DNA from: Aromatoleum toluclasticum ATCC 700605
GTDB taxonomy: Bacteria > Pseudomonadota > Gammaproteobacteria > Burkholderiales > Rhodocyclaceae
Direction: 5' to 3'
Assembly: GCF_000378245.1 (NCBI RefSeq)
Contig: NZ_KB899501.1
Coordinates: 62,001 to 126,000 of the forward strand
DNA length: 64,000 bases
Under the pieces are notes generated by a model. The model was not told the DNA's origin and ran no database searches. It saw nothing but the letters and a program-made list of their open reading frames with translations. Position numbers and translations under genes: made by a program. Below, piece after piece: positions 43,891-52,947 of this stretch (positions within the stretch are counted from its first letter, which is position 1; each line of letters opens with the position of its first letter).

Positions 43891-44417
43891 CCGATTCGCT
43901 GATTCCTTCATCCCCGGGTTTCGAGACGCCTCTCGAGATGCTCGAAGCCTGCCATGAGCGCCTGCAAGCGCAGCTTGCGACTCTGGCGCGGCTCGCCGCC
44001 TGGCTGCCGGAGCATGGTCCGGACCGGCAGGCGCAGCAGGCGGCGAGCAACGTGATGCGCTACTTCGATGTCGCTGCCGTGAAGCACCATCAGGACGAGG
44101 AGGACGACCTCCTTCCCGTCCTGCGGGCACGTGCCGATGAAGCCCGGCGCGCAGAGCTCGGCACGCTCATCGACTGGATACTGGCCGATCACCAGAAGCT
44201 CTTTGCCGGCTGGGCGCGGATGCGGGCGCGGCTCGAGCGCATCGCCGGCGGTGAAAACGCCGAGCTGTCACCGGCAGACGTCGAGGCGTTCGCCGATGCC
44301 TACCGTCGTCACATCCAGCGCGAGGAGGGGGAGTTGCTGCCGATCGCACGGGCTCTGCTCTCAGAGCAGGACATCGCCGCCCTGTCGGGAACGATGACCG
44401 CGCGGCGGCGTCAATAG
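43887..44417 (+). CDS. Hemerythrin HHE-domain protein
   Basis: 176-aa four-helix di-iron protein. Candidate ligands: His23 (EACHERL), His67/His68 with Glu72 (KHHQDEEDD), His102 (ADHQKL), His142 with Glu146 (RHIQREEGE), a full HHE pattern. It lacks the ScdA N-terminal domain of YtfE/RIC proteins, so iron-sulphur repair is only one possibility; oxygen or NO binding is another. Coupled by ATGA overlap to the SirB2 gene behind nnrS, it points to a nitrosative-stress role. Confidence 0.87.
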   Translation: MTDSLIPSSPGFETPLEMLEACHERLQAQLATLARLAAWLPEHGPDRQAQQAASNVMRYFDVAAVKHHQDEEDDLLPVLRARADEARRAELGTLIDWILADHQKLFAGWARMRARLERIAGGENAELSPADVEAFADAYRRHIQREEGELLPIARALLSEQDIAALSGTMTARRRQ

Positions 44418-44460
44418 CGCACGAAGCCGGCGATCTGCCGGGCGAAAGGGGAGCGTCCCG

Positions 44461-45207
44461 TCAGGGGCGTGACGAAGGGTGCTGGATCAGCCGCTTCAGG
44501 CCGACGATGTCCAGAATGCGAATGTGCTTCTGCTGCACTGCGATCAGGCCCTCGTCCTGGAACTTCGAAAAGGCGCGTGATACCGTTTCGAGCTTCAGGC
44601 CGAGATAGGAGCCGATCTCCTCGCGCGTCATGCGCAAGTGGAACTCCGCCGGAGAGAAGCCGCGCGCCGTGAAACGTTGCGACATGTTGAGCAGGAAGGC
44701 CGCCAAGCGCTCTTCCGCACGCATCGAGCCGAGGAGCGTCATCACGCCATGATCGCGCACGATCTCGCGGCTCATCACCTTGTGGAACTGCAACTGCAGC
44801 CCCTCGACCACCCGCGACAGCTCTTCGAGCTTGCCGTACGCGATCACGCAGACTTCGCTGTCCTCCAGCGCGATTGCGTTGCAGGAGTGCGCCTCGGTGC
44901 TGATGCCGTCGAGGCCCAGCATCTCGCCTGTCATCTGGAAGCCGGTGACCTGCTCTCGCCCGTCCTCGAGCAGCACGTCGGTCTTGAACGACCCGGCGCG
45001 GATCGCATAGATCGCTTCGAAGGGATCGCCCGCGCGATACAGATGCTGTTGCCGCTTGATCTTGCGGCGCGCGCCGACGAGTTCGTCGAGACGGTCGATT
45101 TCCGATTCCGACATCCCGAACGGCAGGCACAACTCGACAAGGTTGCACTGGGAACATGCGACCTTCAGACTCGCAACTGTAATCGGCACCGTCGCCTTCA
45201 TTTGCAC
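44461..45207 (-). CDS. fnr: Oxygen-sensing regulator FNR (ANR/FnrN type)
   Basis: 248-aa global anaerobic regulator. Ligands for the 4Fe-4S cluster are Cys18, Cys21 and Cys27 (ACSQCNLVELC) and Cys109 (AHSCNA), matching FNR spacing. The recognition helix GLKLETVSRAFSK has E-xx-SR, predicting TTGAT-N4-ATCAA-like targets; four such boxes lie in this window (31669, 38091, 41401, 45267). ATG 45207 or the ATG two codons later are both possible starts. It is divergent from hemN and convergent with the hemerythrin gene. Confidence 0.95.
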   Translation of the reverse strand: MQMKATVPITVASLKVACSQCNLVELCLPFGMSESEIDRLDELVGARRKIKRQQHLYRAGDPFEAIYAIRAGSFKTDVLLEDGREQVTGFQMTGEMLGLDGISTEAHSCNAIALEDSEVCVIAYGKLEELSRVVEGLQLQFHKVMSREIVRDHGVMTLLGSMRAEERLAAFLLNMSQRFTARGFSPAEFHLRMTREEIGSYLGLKLETVSRAFSKFQDEGLIAVQQKHIRILDIVGLKRLIQHPSSRP

Positions 45208-45266
45208 GATAATATCGTTCCTTCTACATCGACCGAGAAGTGGCAGGCGTCCGGCGGAATGGACCG

Positions 45267-45280
45267 TTGATCCACGTCAA
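45267..45280. promoter_or_regulatory. FNR-type box in the fnr-hemN intergenic region
   Basis: TTGATCCACGTCAA matches TTGAT-N4-GTCAA. A class II arrangement predicts a plus-strand start near 45315, 20 bases before the hemN ATG. hemN is a classical FNR/ANR target. The site might also autoregulate fnr, whose ATG is 60 bases away on the other side. Confidence 0.75.
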
Positions 45281-45334
45281 CCACGAAACTGCGGCTTTTT
45301 GAGATCGTACGGAATGCACTCAAGCGATACAACC

Positions 45335-46726
45335 ATGACCAGTCAGAAAGATCTTGTGTTCGACCAGCAGTTGATTCGCCGGTTCGACATCAACGGGCCG
45401 CGCTACACGTCCTACCCGACGGCTGATCGCTTCGTCGAAGCGTTCGATGCTCGTGCATTGCGGGACTGGCTGGCGCAACGCGGCGTCGGGGGCGTGAGTA
45501 AACCGCTCTCATTATACTTCCACATCCCGTTCTGTAACACGATCTGCTACTACTGCGCCTGCAACAAGATCATCACCAAGGATCACGCGCGTTCCGCCAA
45601 GTATCTGAAATATCTCGATAAGGAAATCGAGATGCAGGCTGCTGTACTGGGCGGAAGCCATCAGGTGACGCAGCTGCACCTCGGCGGCGGAACGCCGACC
45701 TTCCTGTCGCACGATGAGCTGCGCGAGCTCATGGATTCGGTGCGCAGACGTTTCACGCTGGTGCCCAACGGCGAGTATTCGATCGAGGTCGATCCGCGCA
45801 AGGTCGACTTCGATACCGTGAAGCTGCTCGCCGACCTCGGGTTCAACCGCATGAGCGTCGGCGTGCAGGATTTCAACGAAGACGTGCAGGAGGCGGTCAA
45901 CCGCATCCAGAGCTACGACGAGACGAAACTCGTCATCGATGCGGCCCGGGCTACCGGCTTCAAGTCGATCAGCATGGACCTGATCTACGGCCTGCCGCGC
46001 CAGAACATCATCAGCTTCAATCGCACGCTCGAGCAGGTGCTGCAGCTGTCGCCCGATCGCATCTCGCTATACAGCTACGCGCACCTGCCGGGCTTGTTCA
46101 AGCCGCAGCGCCGCATCGCGATCAACGACATGCCGACGTCGGACACCAAGCTGCAGATCCTGCAACTGGCGATCCGCCGCCTGACCGAGGCGGGCTACGT
46201 CTATATCGGCATGGACCACTTCGCGAAGCCGGACGACGAGCTGACGATCGCGCAGCGCCAGGGACGCCTGCACCGCAATTTCCAGGGGTATTCGACGCAG
46301 GCCGAGTGCGACCTGCTGGCCTTCGGCGTGTCGGCGATCGGCAAGATCGGCCCGGTGTACTCGCAGAACGTGAAGACGCTCGACGAGTACTACGATGCCC
46401 TCGATCGCGACGAGCTGCCCGTGCTGCGCGGCGTCGAGCTTACCGCCGACGACCTGCTGCGCCGTTCGATCATCCAGGCCCTGATGTGCCACTTCGAACT
46501 GTCGATCGACTCGATCGAGATTGCGCACCTGATCAAGTTCGACGAATACTTTGCCTCCGAACTCGAGGATCTGAAGGCGATGGAGGAAGCCGGCCTGCTG
46601 AAGGTCAGCGACAAGTGGATCAGCGTGCTGCCCCCTGGGCGTCTGCTGGTGCGCGGCATCGCGATGGTATTCGACCGCTACCTGCGCGCCGACCGCGAGC
46701 GCGCGCGCTATTCGAAGGTCATCTGA
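45335..46726 (+). CDS. hemN: Oxygen-independent coproporphyrinogen III oxidase
   Basis: Radical-SAM enzyme that makes protoporphyrinogen IX without oxygen, supplying heme for anaerobic cytochromes. FCNTICYYCACNKI carries the cluster cysteines Cys67, Cys71 and Cys74; LHLGGGTPTFLS and SIEVDPRKVD are SAM-binding segments. GPRYTSYPTADRF at the start is HemN-specific (463 aa, normal), separating it from HemW. ATG 45335 suits the predicted FNR-dependent start at 45315; ATG 45314 is the alternative. Confidence 0.95.
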   Translation: MTSQKDLVFDQQLIRRFDINGPRYTSYPTADRFVEAFDARALRDWLAQRGVGGVSKPLSLYFHIPFCNTICYYCACNKIITKDHARSAKYLKYLDKEIEMQAAVLGGSHQVTQLHLGGGTPTFLSHDELRELMDSVRRRFTLVPNGEYSIEVDPRKVDFDTVKLLADLGFNRMSVGVQDFNEDVQEAVNRIQSYDETKLVIDAARATGFKSISMDLIYGLPRQNIISFNRTLEQVLQLSPDRISLYSYAHLPGLFKPQRRIAINDMPTSDTKLQILQLAIRRLTEAGYVYIGMDHFAKPDDELTIAQRQGRLHRNFQGYSTQAECDLLAFGVSAIGKIGPVYSQNVKTLDEYYDALDRDELPVLRGVELTADDLLRRSIIQALMCHFELSIDSIEIAHLIKFDEYFASELEDLKAMEEAGLLKVSDKWISVLPPGRLLVRGIAMVFDRYLRADRERARYSKVI

Positions 46727-46782
46727 GCCGGGCCTGCTGCCCGCGGCCGCGGGCTGTGCGGGCCGGGAGAAGGTGATACAGT

Positions 46783-46815
46783 GCGGGCGTCCTCGGGCGC
46801 CCGCTTTGTTTTTTT
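46783..46815 (+). terminator. Intrinsic terminator after hemN
   Basis: GCGGGCG (46783-46789) pairs with CGCCCGC (46798-46804), followed by TTTGTTTTTTT. It separates hemN from the TauE/SafE-family gene, which therefore needs its own promoter or read-through. Confidence 0.82.
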
Positions 46816-46858
46816 CGTGCCGCGGTCCCGTGCTTTTCCCGTCTTGCCTACTACCGCC

Positions 46859-47566
46859 ATGCCCGAAACCGGTTACATCGCAGCCTTCCTGATCGGCCTT
46901 CTGGGAGGCACGCACTGCGTCAGCATGTGCGGCGGTATCGTCGGCGCACTCACCGTTAACATGCCGGGCCGCGCCGGGCGGCAGTGGCCGGTGCACCTCG
47001 CCTACAACCTCGGTCGCGTTGCGACCTACACGATGCTCGGCGGCGCGCTCGGTGCCCTCGGCACGGTCGGCATGCTGTTCTCGGGCGTCCTCCCGGTGCA
47101 GATGGGTCTGTACATACTGGCGAACCTGATGCTTGTCGCCCTGGGTTTGTACCTGACCGGCTTCACCCGCCTGCTCGCGCCCGTCGAGCGGGCGGGCCTG
47201 GTGTTGTGGAAGCGCGTGCAGCCCTTCACCGCGCGCTTCATCCCGGCCCGTTCGGTCGGGCAGGCGCTGCCGCTGGGGCTGTTGTGGGGATTCCTGCCCT
47301 GCGGCCTCGTCTACAGCGTGCTCACGACGGCGCTGGTGACCGGTTCGGCCGGGCGCGGGGCAGGGCTGATGCTGGCCTTCGGGCTGGGCACGCTGCCGAA
47401 CCTGATGCTCGCTGGCATGGTGTTCAAGCGTTTCCGGGACATCACGCGCAATCGCCGTGTGCGATTCGTCGCCGGGATGCTCGTGCTGGGGTTCGGCGTG
47501 TTCGGGTTGTTTCATGCGCCCAGCCTCGGCGGCGCCCTCTGGCGCGGCGTCGTGTGCGAGGTCTGA
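46859..47566 (+). CDS. TauE/SafE-family (DsbD-like) membrane protein
   Basis: 235-aa polytopic protein with six or seven helices. GLLGGTHCVSMCGGIVGAL near the N-terminus and PLGLLWGFLPCGLVYSVL in the middle are the paired Cys-containing motifs of this family, which resembles the DsbD transmembrane domain and is often linked to heavy-metal or cytochrome biogenesis. Here it lies between hemN and a copper-efflux module, suggesting copper delivery to cbb3 oxidase or metal handling; that link is inferred. The ATG has only a weak ribosome site. Confidence 0.85.
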   Translation: MPETGYIAAFLIGLLGGTHCVSMCGGIVGALTVNMPGRAGRQWPVHLAYNLGRVATYTMLGGALGALGTVGMLFSGVLPVQMGLYILANLMLVALGLYLTGFTRLLAPVERAGLVLWKRVQPFTARFIPARSVGQALPLGLLWGFLPCGLVYSVLTTALVTGSAGRGAGLMLAFGLGTLPNLMLAGMVFKRFRDITRNRRVRFVAGMLVLGFGVFGLFHAPSLGGALWRGVVCEV

Positions 47567-47572
47567 GCGCAG

Positions 47573-48028
47573 TCAGGGCGCCTTTGTGGCGGACCGGGCG
47601 CGAGTCTTGCCCCGCGGCGCGGGCGGTGGCTCGGGGGCGTTCGCGAGGGCATGCAGAATCGGGCAGGGGGCGGGTGCCTCGGTGTGCTCGCAACAGGTCA
47701 CGAGCCCTTGCAGCGCGCCGCGCATCTCCTCCAGCTGGCGGATGCGGGACTCGACGTCCGCTATCTTGGCCCGGGCGAACGCGCGTGCCCGTTCGCGGTC
47801 TGTCTCTTCGTCCAGCGCGAGCAGTTCGGAGACTTCGTCGAGGCTGAAGCCCAGTGTCTGGGCGCGGCGGATGAAGCGCAGGCGGGCGAATTCGTGGTTG
47901 CCGTAGACACGAAACGCGCCCTTTTGTGCACCGTTCGCCGGGATCAGGCCGCGGCGCTGGTAGTAGCGCACGGTCTCGACGCCGACTCCGGCGGATTTCG
48001 CCAGCGCACCGATCGTGAGGTCGTTCAT
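47573..48028 (-). CDS. MerR-family metal-responsive regulator
   Basis: 151-aa activator: MNDLTIGALAKSAGVGVETV and RYYQRRGLIP form the DNA-binding domain, with a coiled dimer helix (DVESRIRQLEEMRGALQGL) and a metal loop with Cys112, Cys113 and Cys122. The nine-residue Cys113-Cys122 spacing equals the Cys117-Cys126 pair of mercury MerR rather than the eight-residue CueR loop, and the residue at the MerR Cys82 position seems to be Arg. It is divergent from copA with a MerR-type operator between. Copper is the likely inducer from context, mercury-like from sequence. Confidence 0.85.
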   Translation of the reverse strand: MNDLTIGALAKSAGVGVETVRYYQRRGLIPANGAQKGAFRVYGNHEFARLRFIRRAQTLGFSLDEVSELLALDEETDRERARAFARAKIADVESRIRQLEEMRGALQGLVTCCEHTEAPAPCPILHALANAPEPPPAPRGKTRARSATKAP

Positions 48029-48032
48029 GGAG

Positions 48033-48064
48033 TTGACTCCGTACTCGGGTACGGGGTCTAGACT
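48033..48064 (+). promoter_or_regulatory. MerR-type promoter-operator of copA
   Basis: TTGACT (48033-48038) and TAGACT (48059-48064) are 20 bp apart, the over-long spacing characteristic of MerR-activated promoters. The dyad CCGTAC-TCGG-GTACGG (48039-48054) fills the spacer and closely resembles the mercury operator (CCGTAC-N4-GTACGG), not the CueR dyad. The regulator gene is immediately divergent. Confidence 0.88.
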
Positions 48065-48148
48065 GCCACCAGGCGTTCCGTTCCGCAATCGGCGGCCGGG
48101 ATGCGTGGACCCCGGGACGAAACAGGTATGCCGAATGGAGTGGTGCGG

Positions 48149-50551
48149 ATGAGTGCTCCCGAGACAACGATGAAAAGCCCGACGCTGGAGCTGCCGGTTT
48201 CTGGAATGACCTGTGCAGCATGTGCGGCGCGGATAGAGAAGGTGCTGAAGCGGCTGCCGGGCGTCGATGCTACGGTCAATCTCGCTGCGGAAAAGGCGCG
48301 CGTGAGTTTCTCGGACCCCGCCAGCGGCCCCGAACAGGTGATCGCAGCGATCCGCAAGGCGGGTTTCGATGTTCCGCGGGCCACGATGGACCTGGCGATC
48401 TCGGGCATGACCTGCGCGGCGTGCTCGACTCGGCTGGAGAAAGTCCTGAACCGGCTGCCGGGCGTGGATGCGACGGTGAATTTCGCGACCGAGCGCGCGA
48501 CGCTGCGTTACCAGCCTGGCCTCGTCGTGCCGGAGGCCATTCGCGAGGCCGTGCGCCGTGCGGGTTTCACGGGTGTCGAGACGGGCGTGGCGGCACGCGA
48601 GCAGCAACGCCTGCAGCAGGCGCAGACGTGGAAGCGCGAGATGCAGCGCTTCTGGATCGCGGCCCTTCTCACCTTGCCCTTACTGGCGCAGATGCCGCTG
48701 ATGTTCGGAGGGCAGTGGGCCGGCGCGCATGAACTCGTCCCCCGCTGGCTGCAGTTGTTGCTCGCTACGCCGGTACAGTTCTGGATCGGCGCGCGCTTCT
48801 ACCGCGGCGCGTGGTCCTCCCTGCGCGGCGGTGGCGCCAATATGGATGTCCTGGTGGTGCTCGGCACGTCGATGGCGTGGATCTACAGCACGGTGGTGAC
48901 GCTGCTCGGTCGCCACGACCTGCACGTGTATTTCGAGGCATCGGCGACGATCATCACGCTGATCCTGCTCGGGAAGTTGCTCGAGGCCCGAGCCAAGGCA
49001 CGCACGACGGCGGCGCTGGATGCCCTGTTGCGCCTGCAGCCGAAACTCGCATTCGTCGAACGCGAGGGCGAGATTGTTTCCGTGCCCGTCGAGACGCTGC
49101 AGCCGGATGACCGGTTCGTCGTGCGTCCCGGCGACGCAATCCCGGTGGATGGCGAGGTCGAGTCGGGCGAGTCCGCGATCAACGAGGCGATGCTGACTGG
49201 TGAGAGCATGCCGATCGACAAGCGCCCGGGCGACAGGGTCTTTGCTGCGACCCTGAATGGTCAGGGGGTCTTGCGCTGCCGGGCGACCGGGGTGGGGGCG
49301 CACACGCTGCTCGCGGGAATCATCCGTATGGTCGAGCAGGCCCAGGGCTCGAAGGCGCCGGTGCAGCGGCTTGCGGACCGTATCGCGGCCGTGTTCGTGC
49401 CGGTCGTCGTGGCGATCGCCGCGCTGACCTTCGTCGGATGGTGGTGGCTGGCGGGGGATTTCACGCAGGCATTGATCAGCTCGGTCGCGGTGCTGGTGAT
49501 CGCCTGCCCCTGTGCGCTCGGGCTGGCCACGCCGACTGCGATCATGGTTGGAACGGGGCAGGGCGCGCGGGAGGGCATGCTGGTGAAGAATGCCGAGGCC
49601 CTCGAGCTGGCGGAGAAGATCAAGGTGCTCGCGGTCGACAAAACCGGAACCTTGACCGAGGGCTCGCCCGAGGTCAGCGAGGTGATGCCCGCGGGCGGCT
49701 GGAGTCGCGAGGAGCTGCTCGTGGTCGCGGGCGCCCTGGAGGCCACCAGCGCACACCCGATCGCTGCGGCGATCGTCCGCGCGGCGCGCGAGTCGGGAGT
49801 GGTGCTGCCTGCTGCTGTGGACATCATGGCCGTGGCGGGCAAGGGGATCGCGGGCCGCGTCGACGGGCGTGACGTGGTGGTCGGCACGCCCGGTTTTCTC
49901 GGCGAACGGCAGGTCGCGGCGGATGCAGGCGCATGCGAGCGGATTGCGGCGGGAGGCAAGACCCTCGTGGCGATCGCCGTCGACGGTGTGTTTGCCGGCG
50001 TCATCGGCGTGGCAGACCGCGTCCGCGCCGATTCTGCCGCCGCGGTGGCGCGCCTCAAGGCACGCGGCCTGCGAGTGGTCATGCTGACCGGCGATCACCC
50101 GGCGACGGCCGCTGCGATTGCGGCCCAGACGGGTATCGAGGACTGGCGCGCGGGCGTGATGCCGGGGGACAAGGCCGCGGCAGTGAAGGCGCTCGCCGGC
50201 CATGGGCGAGTCGGGATGGCCGGTGACGGCATCAACGACGCGCCGGCACTCGCTGCCGCCGACGTGTCGTTTGCGATCGGCGTCGGGGCCGACGTCGCGG
50301 TCGACGCGGCCGACATCACCCTCGTGAGGAATAGCCTGCACGGGGTTGCCGACGCGATCGAGCTGTCGCGGGCGACGCTGTCCAAGATCCGGCAGAATCT
50401 GTTCTTCGCCTTTATCTACAACGTGTTGGGCATTCCGCTCGCGGCATTGGGACTTCTCAATCCTGTGATTGCGGCGGCAGCGATGGCGATGAGTTCGGTT
50501 TCGGCGGTCACCAATTCGCTGCTGCTGCGGCGCTGGTCACCGGACCGGTGA
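48149..50551 (+). CDS. copA: Copper-exporting P1B-type ATPase
   Basis: About 800-aa Cu(I) efflux ATPase. Two N-terminal HMA domains each carry GMTCAAC (about residues 12-75 and 79-142), followed by eight helices, [12 protein letters not shown] (ion site), [21 protein letters not shown] and [22 protein letters not shown] and [16 protein letters not shown] supply the last-helix residues of the Cu(I) type. ATG 48149 follows GGAG; 48128 is an alternative. It lacks the Cys-rich FixI N-terminus of ccoI, so it serves detoxification. copZ follows. Confidence 0.95.
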   Translation: MSAPETTMKSPTLELPVSGMTCAACAARIEKVLKRLPGVDATVNLAAEKARVSFSDPASGPEQVIAAIRKAGFDVPRATMDLAISGMTCAACSTRLEKVLNRLPGVDATVNFATERATLRYQPGLVVPEAIREAVRRAGFTGVETGVAAREQQRLQQAQTWKREMQRFWIAALLTLPLLAQMPLMFGGQWAGAHELVPRWLQLLLATPVQFWIGARFYRGAWSSLRGGGANMDVLVVLGTSMAWIYSTVVTLLGRHDLHVYFEASATIITLILLGKLLEARAKARTTAALDALLRLQPKLAFVEREGEIVSVPVETLQPDDRFVVRPGDAIPVDGEVESGESAINEAMLTGESMPIDKRPGDRVFAATLNGQGVLRCRATGVGAHTLLAGIIRMVEQAQGSKAPVQRLADRIAAVFVPVVVAIAALTFVGWWWLAGDFTQALISSVAVLVIACPCALGLATPTAIMVGTGQGAREGMLVKNAEALELAEKIKVLAVDKTGTLTEGSPEVSEVMPAGGWSREELLVVAGALEATSAHPIAAAIVRAARESGVVLPAAVDIMAVAGKGIAGRVDGRDVVVGTPGFLGERQVAADAGACERIAAGGKTLVAIAVDGVFAGVIGVADRVRADSAAAVARLKARGLRVVMLTGDHPATAAAIAAQTGIEDWRAGVMPGDKAAAVKALAGHGRVGMAGDGINDAPALAAADVSFAIGVGADVAVDAADITLVRNSLHGVADAIELSRATLSKIRQNLFFAFIYNVLGIPLAALGLLNPVIAAAAMAMSSVSAVTNSLLLRRWSPDR

Positions 50552-50575
50552 GCCGATTACTCGGGAGAAACTGAA

Positions 50576-50785
50576 ATGGCGGAAGTGACGATCAAGGTCG
50601 AGGACATGAGCTGCGGCGGGTGCGTGCGCAACGTTACGACAGTCCTCAAGGCGCTTCCGGGCGTGAGCGATGCCCAGGTGTCGCTCGAAGCGGCTCAGGC
50701 CGTGGTCCGGTACGATCCGGCGAAGGTGTCGGTCGAGGCGATGCGCGCGGCGGTGGAGGATGCCGGATTCGGCTGTCCTGCCTGA
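50576..50785 (+). CDS. copZ: Copper chaperone, CopZ-like HMA protein
   Basis: 69-aa single heavy-metal-associated domain: VEDMSCGGCVRNVTTVLKALP, with Cys13 and Cys16 as the metal pair. The central MSCGGC replaces the MTCAAC of CopA. It follows copA after 24 bases, so copper would induce both. It delivers Cu(I) to CopA. Confidence 0.9.
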   Translation: MAEVTIKVEDMSCGGCVRNVTTVLKALPGVSDAQVSLEAAQAVVRYDPAKVSVEAMRAAVEDAGFGCPA

Positions 50786-50801
50786 CGAGCGCCTGCAGGG
50801 G

Positions 50802-51629
50802 TCAGTCGTCCAGACGGAAAACGATGGGCACCAGCAGCGAACTGTCGATGGGTGTTTCGCCCTGGCGTGCCGGCACGAACCGCCATGACTGCACGGTTGC
50901 GAGCGCAGCGTCGTCCAGTCGCGGGTGTCCGCTGCCGTGGGCGATTTCGACGGCTTCCGCACGTCCGTCGGCGCGAACGCGCACACGCAATGTGACCTTC
51001 CCTTCCTCGCCGCGGCGGCGCGACAGCTTGGGGTACTGCGGCGCCGGGTTGTCGAGATAGGCGGCGTCGTACCTCGGTGCGTGGAACGACGTCCCTGCCC
51101 CCGCAGCGGTCGCGGTATGTGCCTGCGCAACCCCTGCAACGTTAGCGGGTGCCGATGTATCGGGTGTCTCGGGGCCGTTCGGGTGTCCGACCGGCTGCCG
51201 CGGTTCTTCATGGGTCTGCGGCGAGTGCGTTTCGGGCCTTGCCTGTCCGACCGAGGGGGAGGGCGCTTCTGCGGAGGGCGGGGGGCTGGCAAGGGCATCC
51301 GGTCGGCGTCCGCGGGTGTGTGCGGGCGGCGGAGCAAGCTTTCCCCGGGCGGGAACGGTTGCATGCGTGGTCGGTGCGGCGTGCGGATCCGGTGATGCGA
51401 TGCCCGTGTCGGGCCGGGGGCGGAAATCGGGTGCAAGCAGGCGGACGCTGATAGGCGCAGCTTCCGCCGGTTGCAGTTCTTGCTGCGGCTCGCCGCCCAG
51501 GCCCGAGAGCGCGGCAAATCCGGCGGCATGGGCGCCGGCGACTGCAGCCAGCCATCCCCAATGGATCGCCCGCAGCCCATGTTTCGGGCGGCACGATGGT
51601 GGCGAGGCCAAGGGAGGCGTTGCGTGCAT
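50802..51629 (-). CDS. tonB: TonB-like energy transducer
   Basis: 275-aa protein: a short cytoplasmic N-terminus, one helix ([20 protein letters not shown], about residues 25-44), a long Pro/Ala/His-rich periplasmic spacer, and a C-terminal TonB domain ([19 protein letters not shown] near residue 195, [20 protein letters not shown] near the end). YP[10 protein letters not shown] is the TonB hallmark. The exbB-exbD pair is about 48 kb away and could be its partner. It is convergent with copZ. Confidence 0.88.
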   Translation of the reverse strand: MHATPPLASPPSCRPKHGLRAIHWGWLAAVAGAHAAGFAALSGLGGEPQQELQPAEAAPISVRLLAPDFRPRPDTGIASPDPHAAPTTHATVPARGKLAPPPAHTRGRRPDALASPPPSAEAPSPSVGQARPETHSPQTHEEPRQPVGHPNGPETPDTSAPANVAGVAQAHTATAAGAGTSFHAPRYDAAYLDNPAPQYPKLSRRRGEEGKVTLRVRVRADGRAEAVEIAHGSGHPRLDDAALATVQSWRFVPARQGETPIDSSLLVPIVFRLDD

Positions 51630-51758
51630 CCGAAGCGGGGGCGTTCATGCAATCAGGGCGCGCGATTATAGCGTGCCGGGCGGGACGCCCGGGGCTGCCA
51701 GCCGTACGGTCTGGTCGCCGAATGTTTCAAGCTGCCGACGACGGGGGGCATTTCCACA

Positions 51759-51764
51759 TATAAT
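51759..51764 (+). promoter_or_regulatory. Probable -10 element of ppa
   Basis: A perfect TATAAT 32 bases before the ppa ATG in an otherwise GC-rich stretch. No convincing -35 is at 16-18 bp (CGACGA at the 17-bp position). Confidence 0.5.
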
Positions 51765-51795
51765 TCGCCCCACAAAATTTTCACGGGAGGGAAGT

Positions 51796-52323
51796 ATGGG
51801 TTTCGATCAGGTGAAAGCCGGCAAGGACGTGCCGAACGATATCAACGTCATCATCGAGATTCCGGCTCAGGCCGATCCGATCAAGTTCGAGGTGGACAAG
51901 GACAGCGGCGCCGTGTTCGTCGACCGTTTCATGGGCACCTCGATGCGTTATCCGATCAACTACGGCTATGTTCCGCACACCATCGCGGGTGACGGCGACC
52001 CGGTCGATGTGCTGGTCGTGACGCCCTTCCCGCTGCTGCCCGGCGTGGTGATCCGCTGCCGTCCCGTCGGCGTGCTGAAGATGGAAGACGAGTCGGGCCA
52101 GGACGCGAAAGTCGTCGCGGTTCCGGTTTCCAAGCTGACCCCGCTGTACGACAAGGTCCAGACCACCGACGATCTGCCCGAGCTGCTGATGAAGCAGACT
52201 GTGCACTTCTTCGAGCACTACAAGGATCTCGAGCCGGGCAAGTGGGTCAAGGTGCTGGGCTGGGGCTCGGTCGACGACGCCAAGAAGGAAATCCTCGACG
52301 GCCTCAAGAACGCCGGCAACTAA
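51796..52323 (+). CDS. ppa: Inorganic pyrophosphatase (family I)
   Basis: Hydrolyses pyrophosphate, pulling biosynthetic reactions forward. 175 aa; [23 protein letters not shown] is the family I signature around the catalytic Asp residues, with [15 protein letters not shown] upstream and [14 protein letters not shown] near the C-terminus. ATG 51796 follows GGGAGGGAAG. It must share the PPi pool with the PPi-type phosphofructokinase at 6406-7662. Ends at a strong terminator. Confidence 0.97.
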   Translation: MGFDQVKAGKDVPNDINVIIEIPAQADPIKFEVDKDSGAVFVDRFMGTSMRYPINYGYVPHTIAGDGDPVDVLVVTPFPLLPGVVIRCRPVGVLKMEDESGQDAKVVAVPVSKLTPLYDKVQTTDDLPELLMKQTVHFFEHYKDLEPGKWVKVLGWGSVDDAKKEILDGLKNAGN

Positions 52324-52344
52324 GCCCGACAGCGTTCGCCGGAC

Positions 52345-52381
52345 GACGATGGCCCGCCAGAGAGCGGGCCATCGTCATTTT
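52345..52381 (+). terminator. Intrinsic terminator of ppa
   Basis: A 13-bp stem (52345-52357 with 52364-52376, starting GACGATGGCC) and loop CAGAGA are followed by ATTTT. Lying between convergent genes, it may serve the lipoprotein gene too. Confidence 0.85.
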
Positions 52382-52395
52382 CGGGGGAGGAAATC

Positions 52396-52815
52396 CTACC
52401 CCAGCTTGCAATCGCTGGCGAGCGGCTTGTTGGTGTCGCGATCGAGGAGAATGCTCTTCCACGGCAGGTCGATCCACACCAGTCCGCTGCGATCGTCCTC
52501 GAAGCGCGGGAGACCCGAGTGCGACGGATTGCGCGCGAGCTGATAGCGTTTGCCGCTCCATCCGATCTGGATCTGGTTCGCATTGCCGCCAGTGCGTTGA
52601 ACGTCGACGCGCTGCCCCATGTCGCAGCGATAGGTGCCGCTTGCGAGCTTGAATTCGAGCTGCTGGTTGTTGTCGACGGCTGCCGGCGTCTCGAGTACGC
52701 CCGCTGCAGGGGGCGGGGGCTGCATGGTCGAACAGGCGGTGAGCGCGAGAAGCGACGCGAGGAGCGCGAAGCGGATGAGCATCGAATGATCCGAAGGAGA
52801 ACTTGATGATTGCAT
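52396..52815 (-). CDS. MliC-like lipoprotein
   Basis: 139-aa protein. ATG 52815 has GAGGGGAAC upstream; a second ATG (52782) begins MLIRFALLASLLALTAC, whose lipobox LTAC gives a lipidated Cys. The mature part GTYRCDMGQRVDVQ and GKRYQLARN, with a distant SDC near the end, resembles membrane-bound lysozyme inhibitors of the MliC type (two Cys, small beta barrel), but conservation is weak. A longer minus-strand frame running into nadE is not real. Convergent with ppa. Confidence 0.72.
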   Translation of the reverse strand: MQSSSSPSDHSMLIRFALLASLLALTACSTMQPPPPAAGVLETPAAVDNNQQLEFKLASGTYRCDMGQRVDVQRTGGNANQIQIGWSGKRYQLARNPSHSGLPRFEDDRSGLVWIDLPWKSILLDRDTNKPLASDCKLG

Positions 52816-52947
52816 TTTAGTTCCCCTCTGTCGGGCACCGTCCGGGTTGCTCGCAGTCAAGCGTAACAGAAGGTTTCTCTGGTCAGGGGTCGATTCGCGC
52901 GGGTGTCCTGCTGCCGGGATGCTGGCCGACGCGGTATAGTTGCGCCC

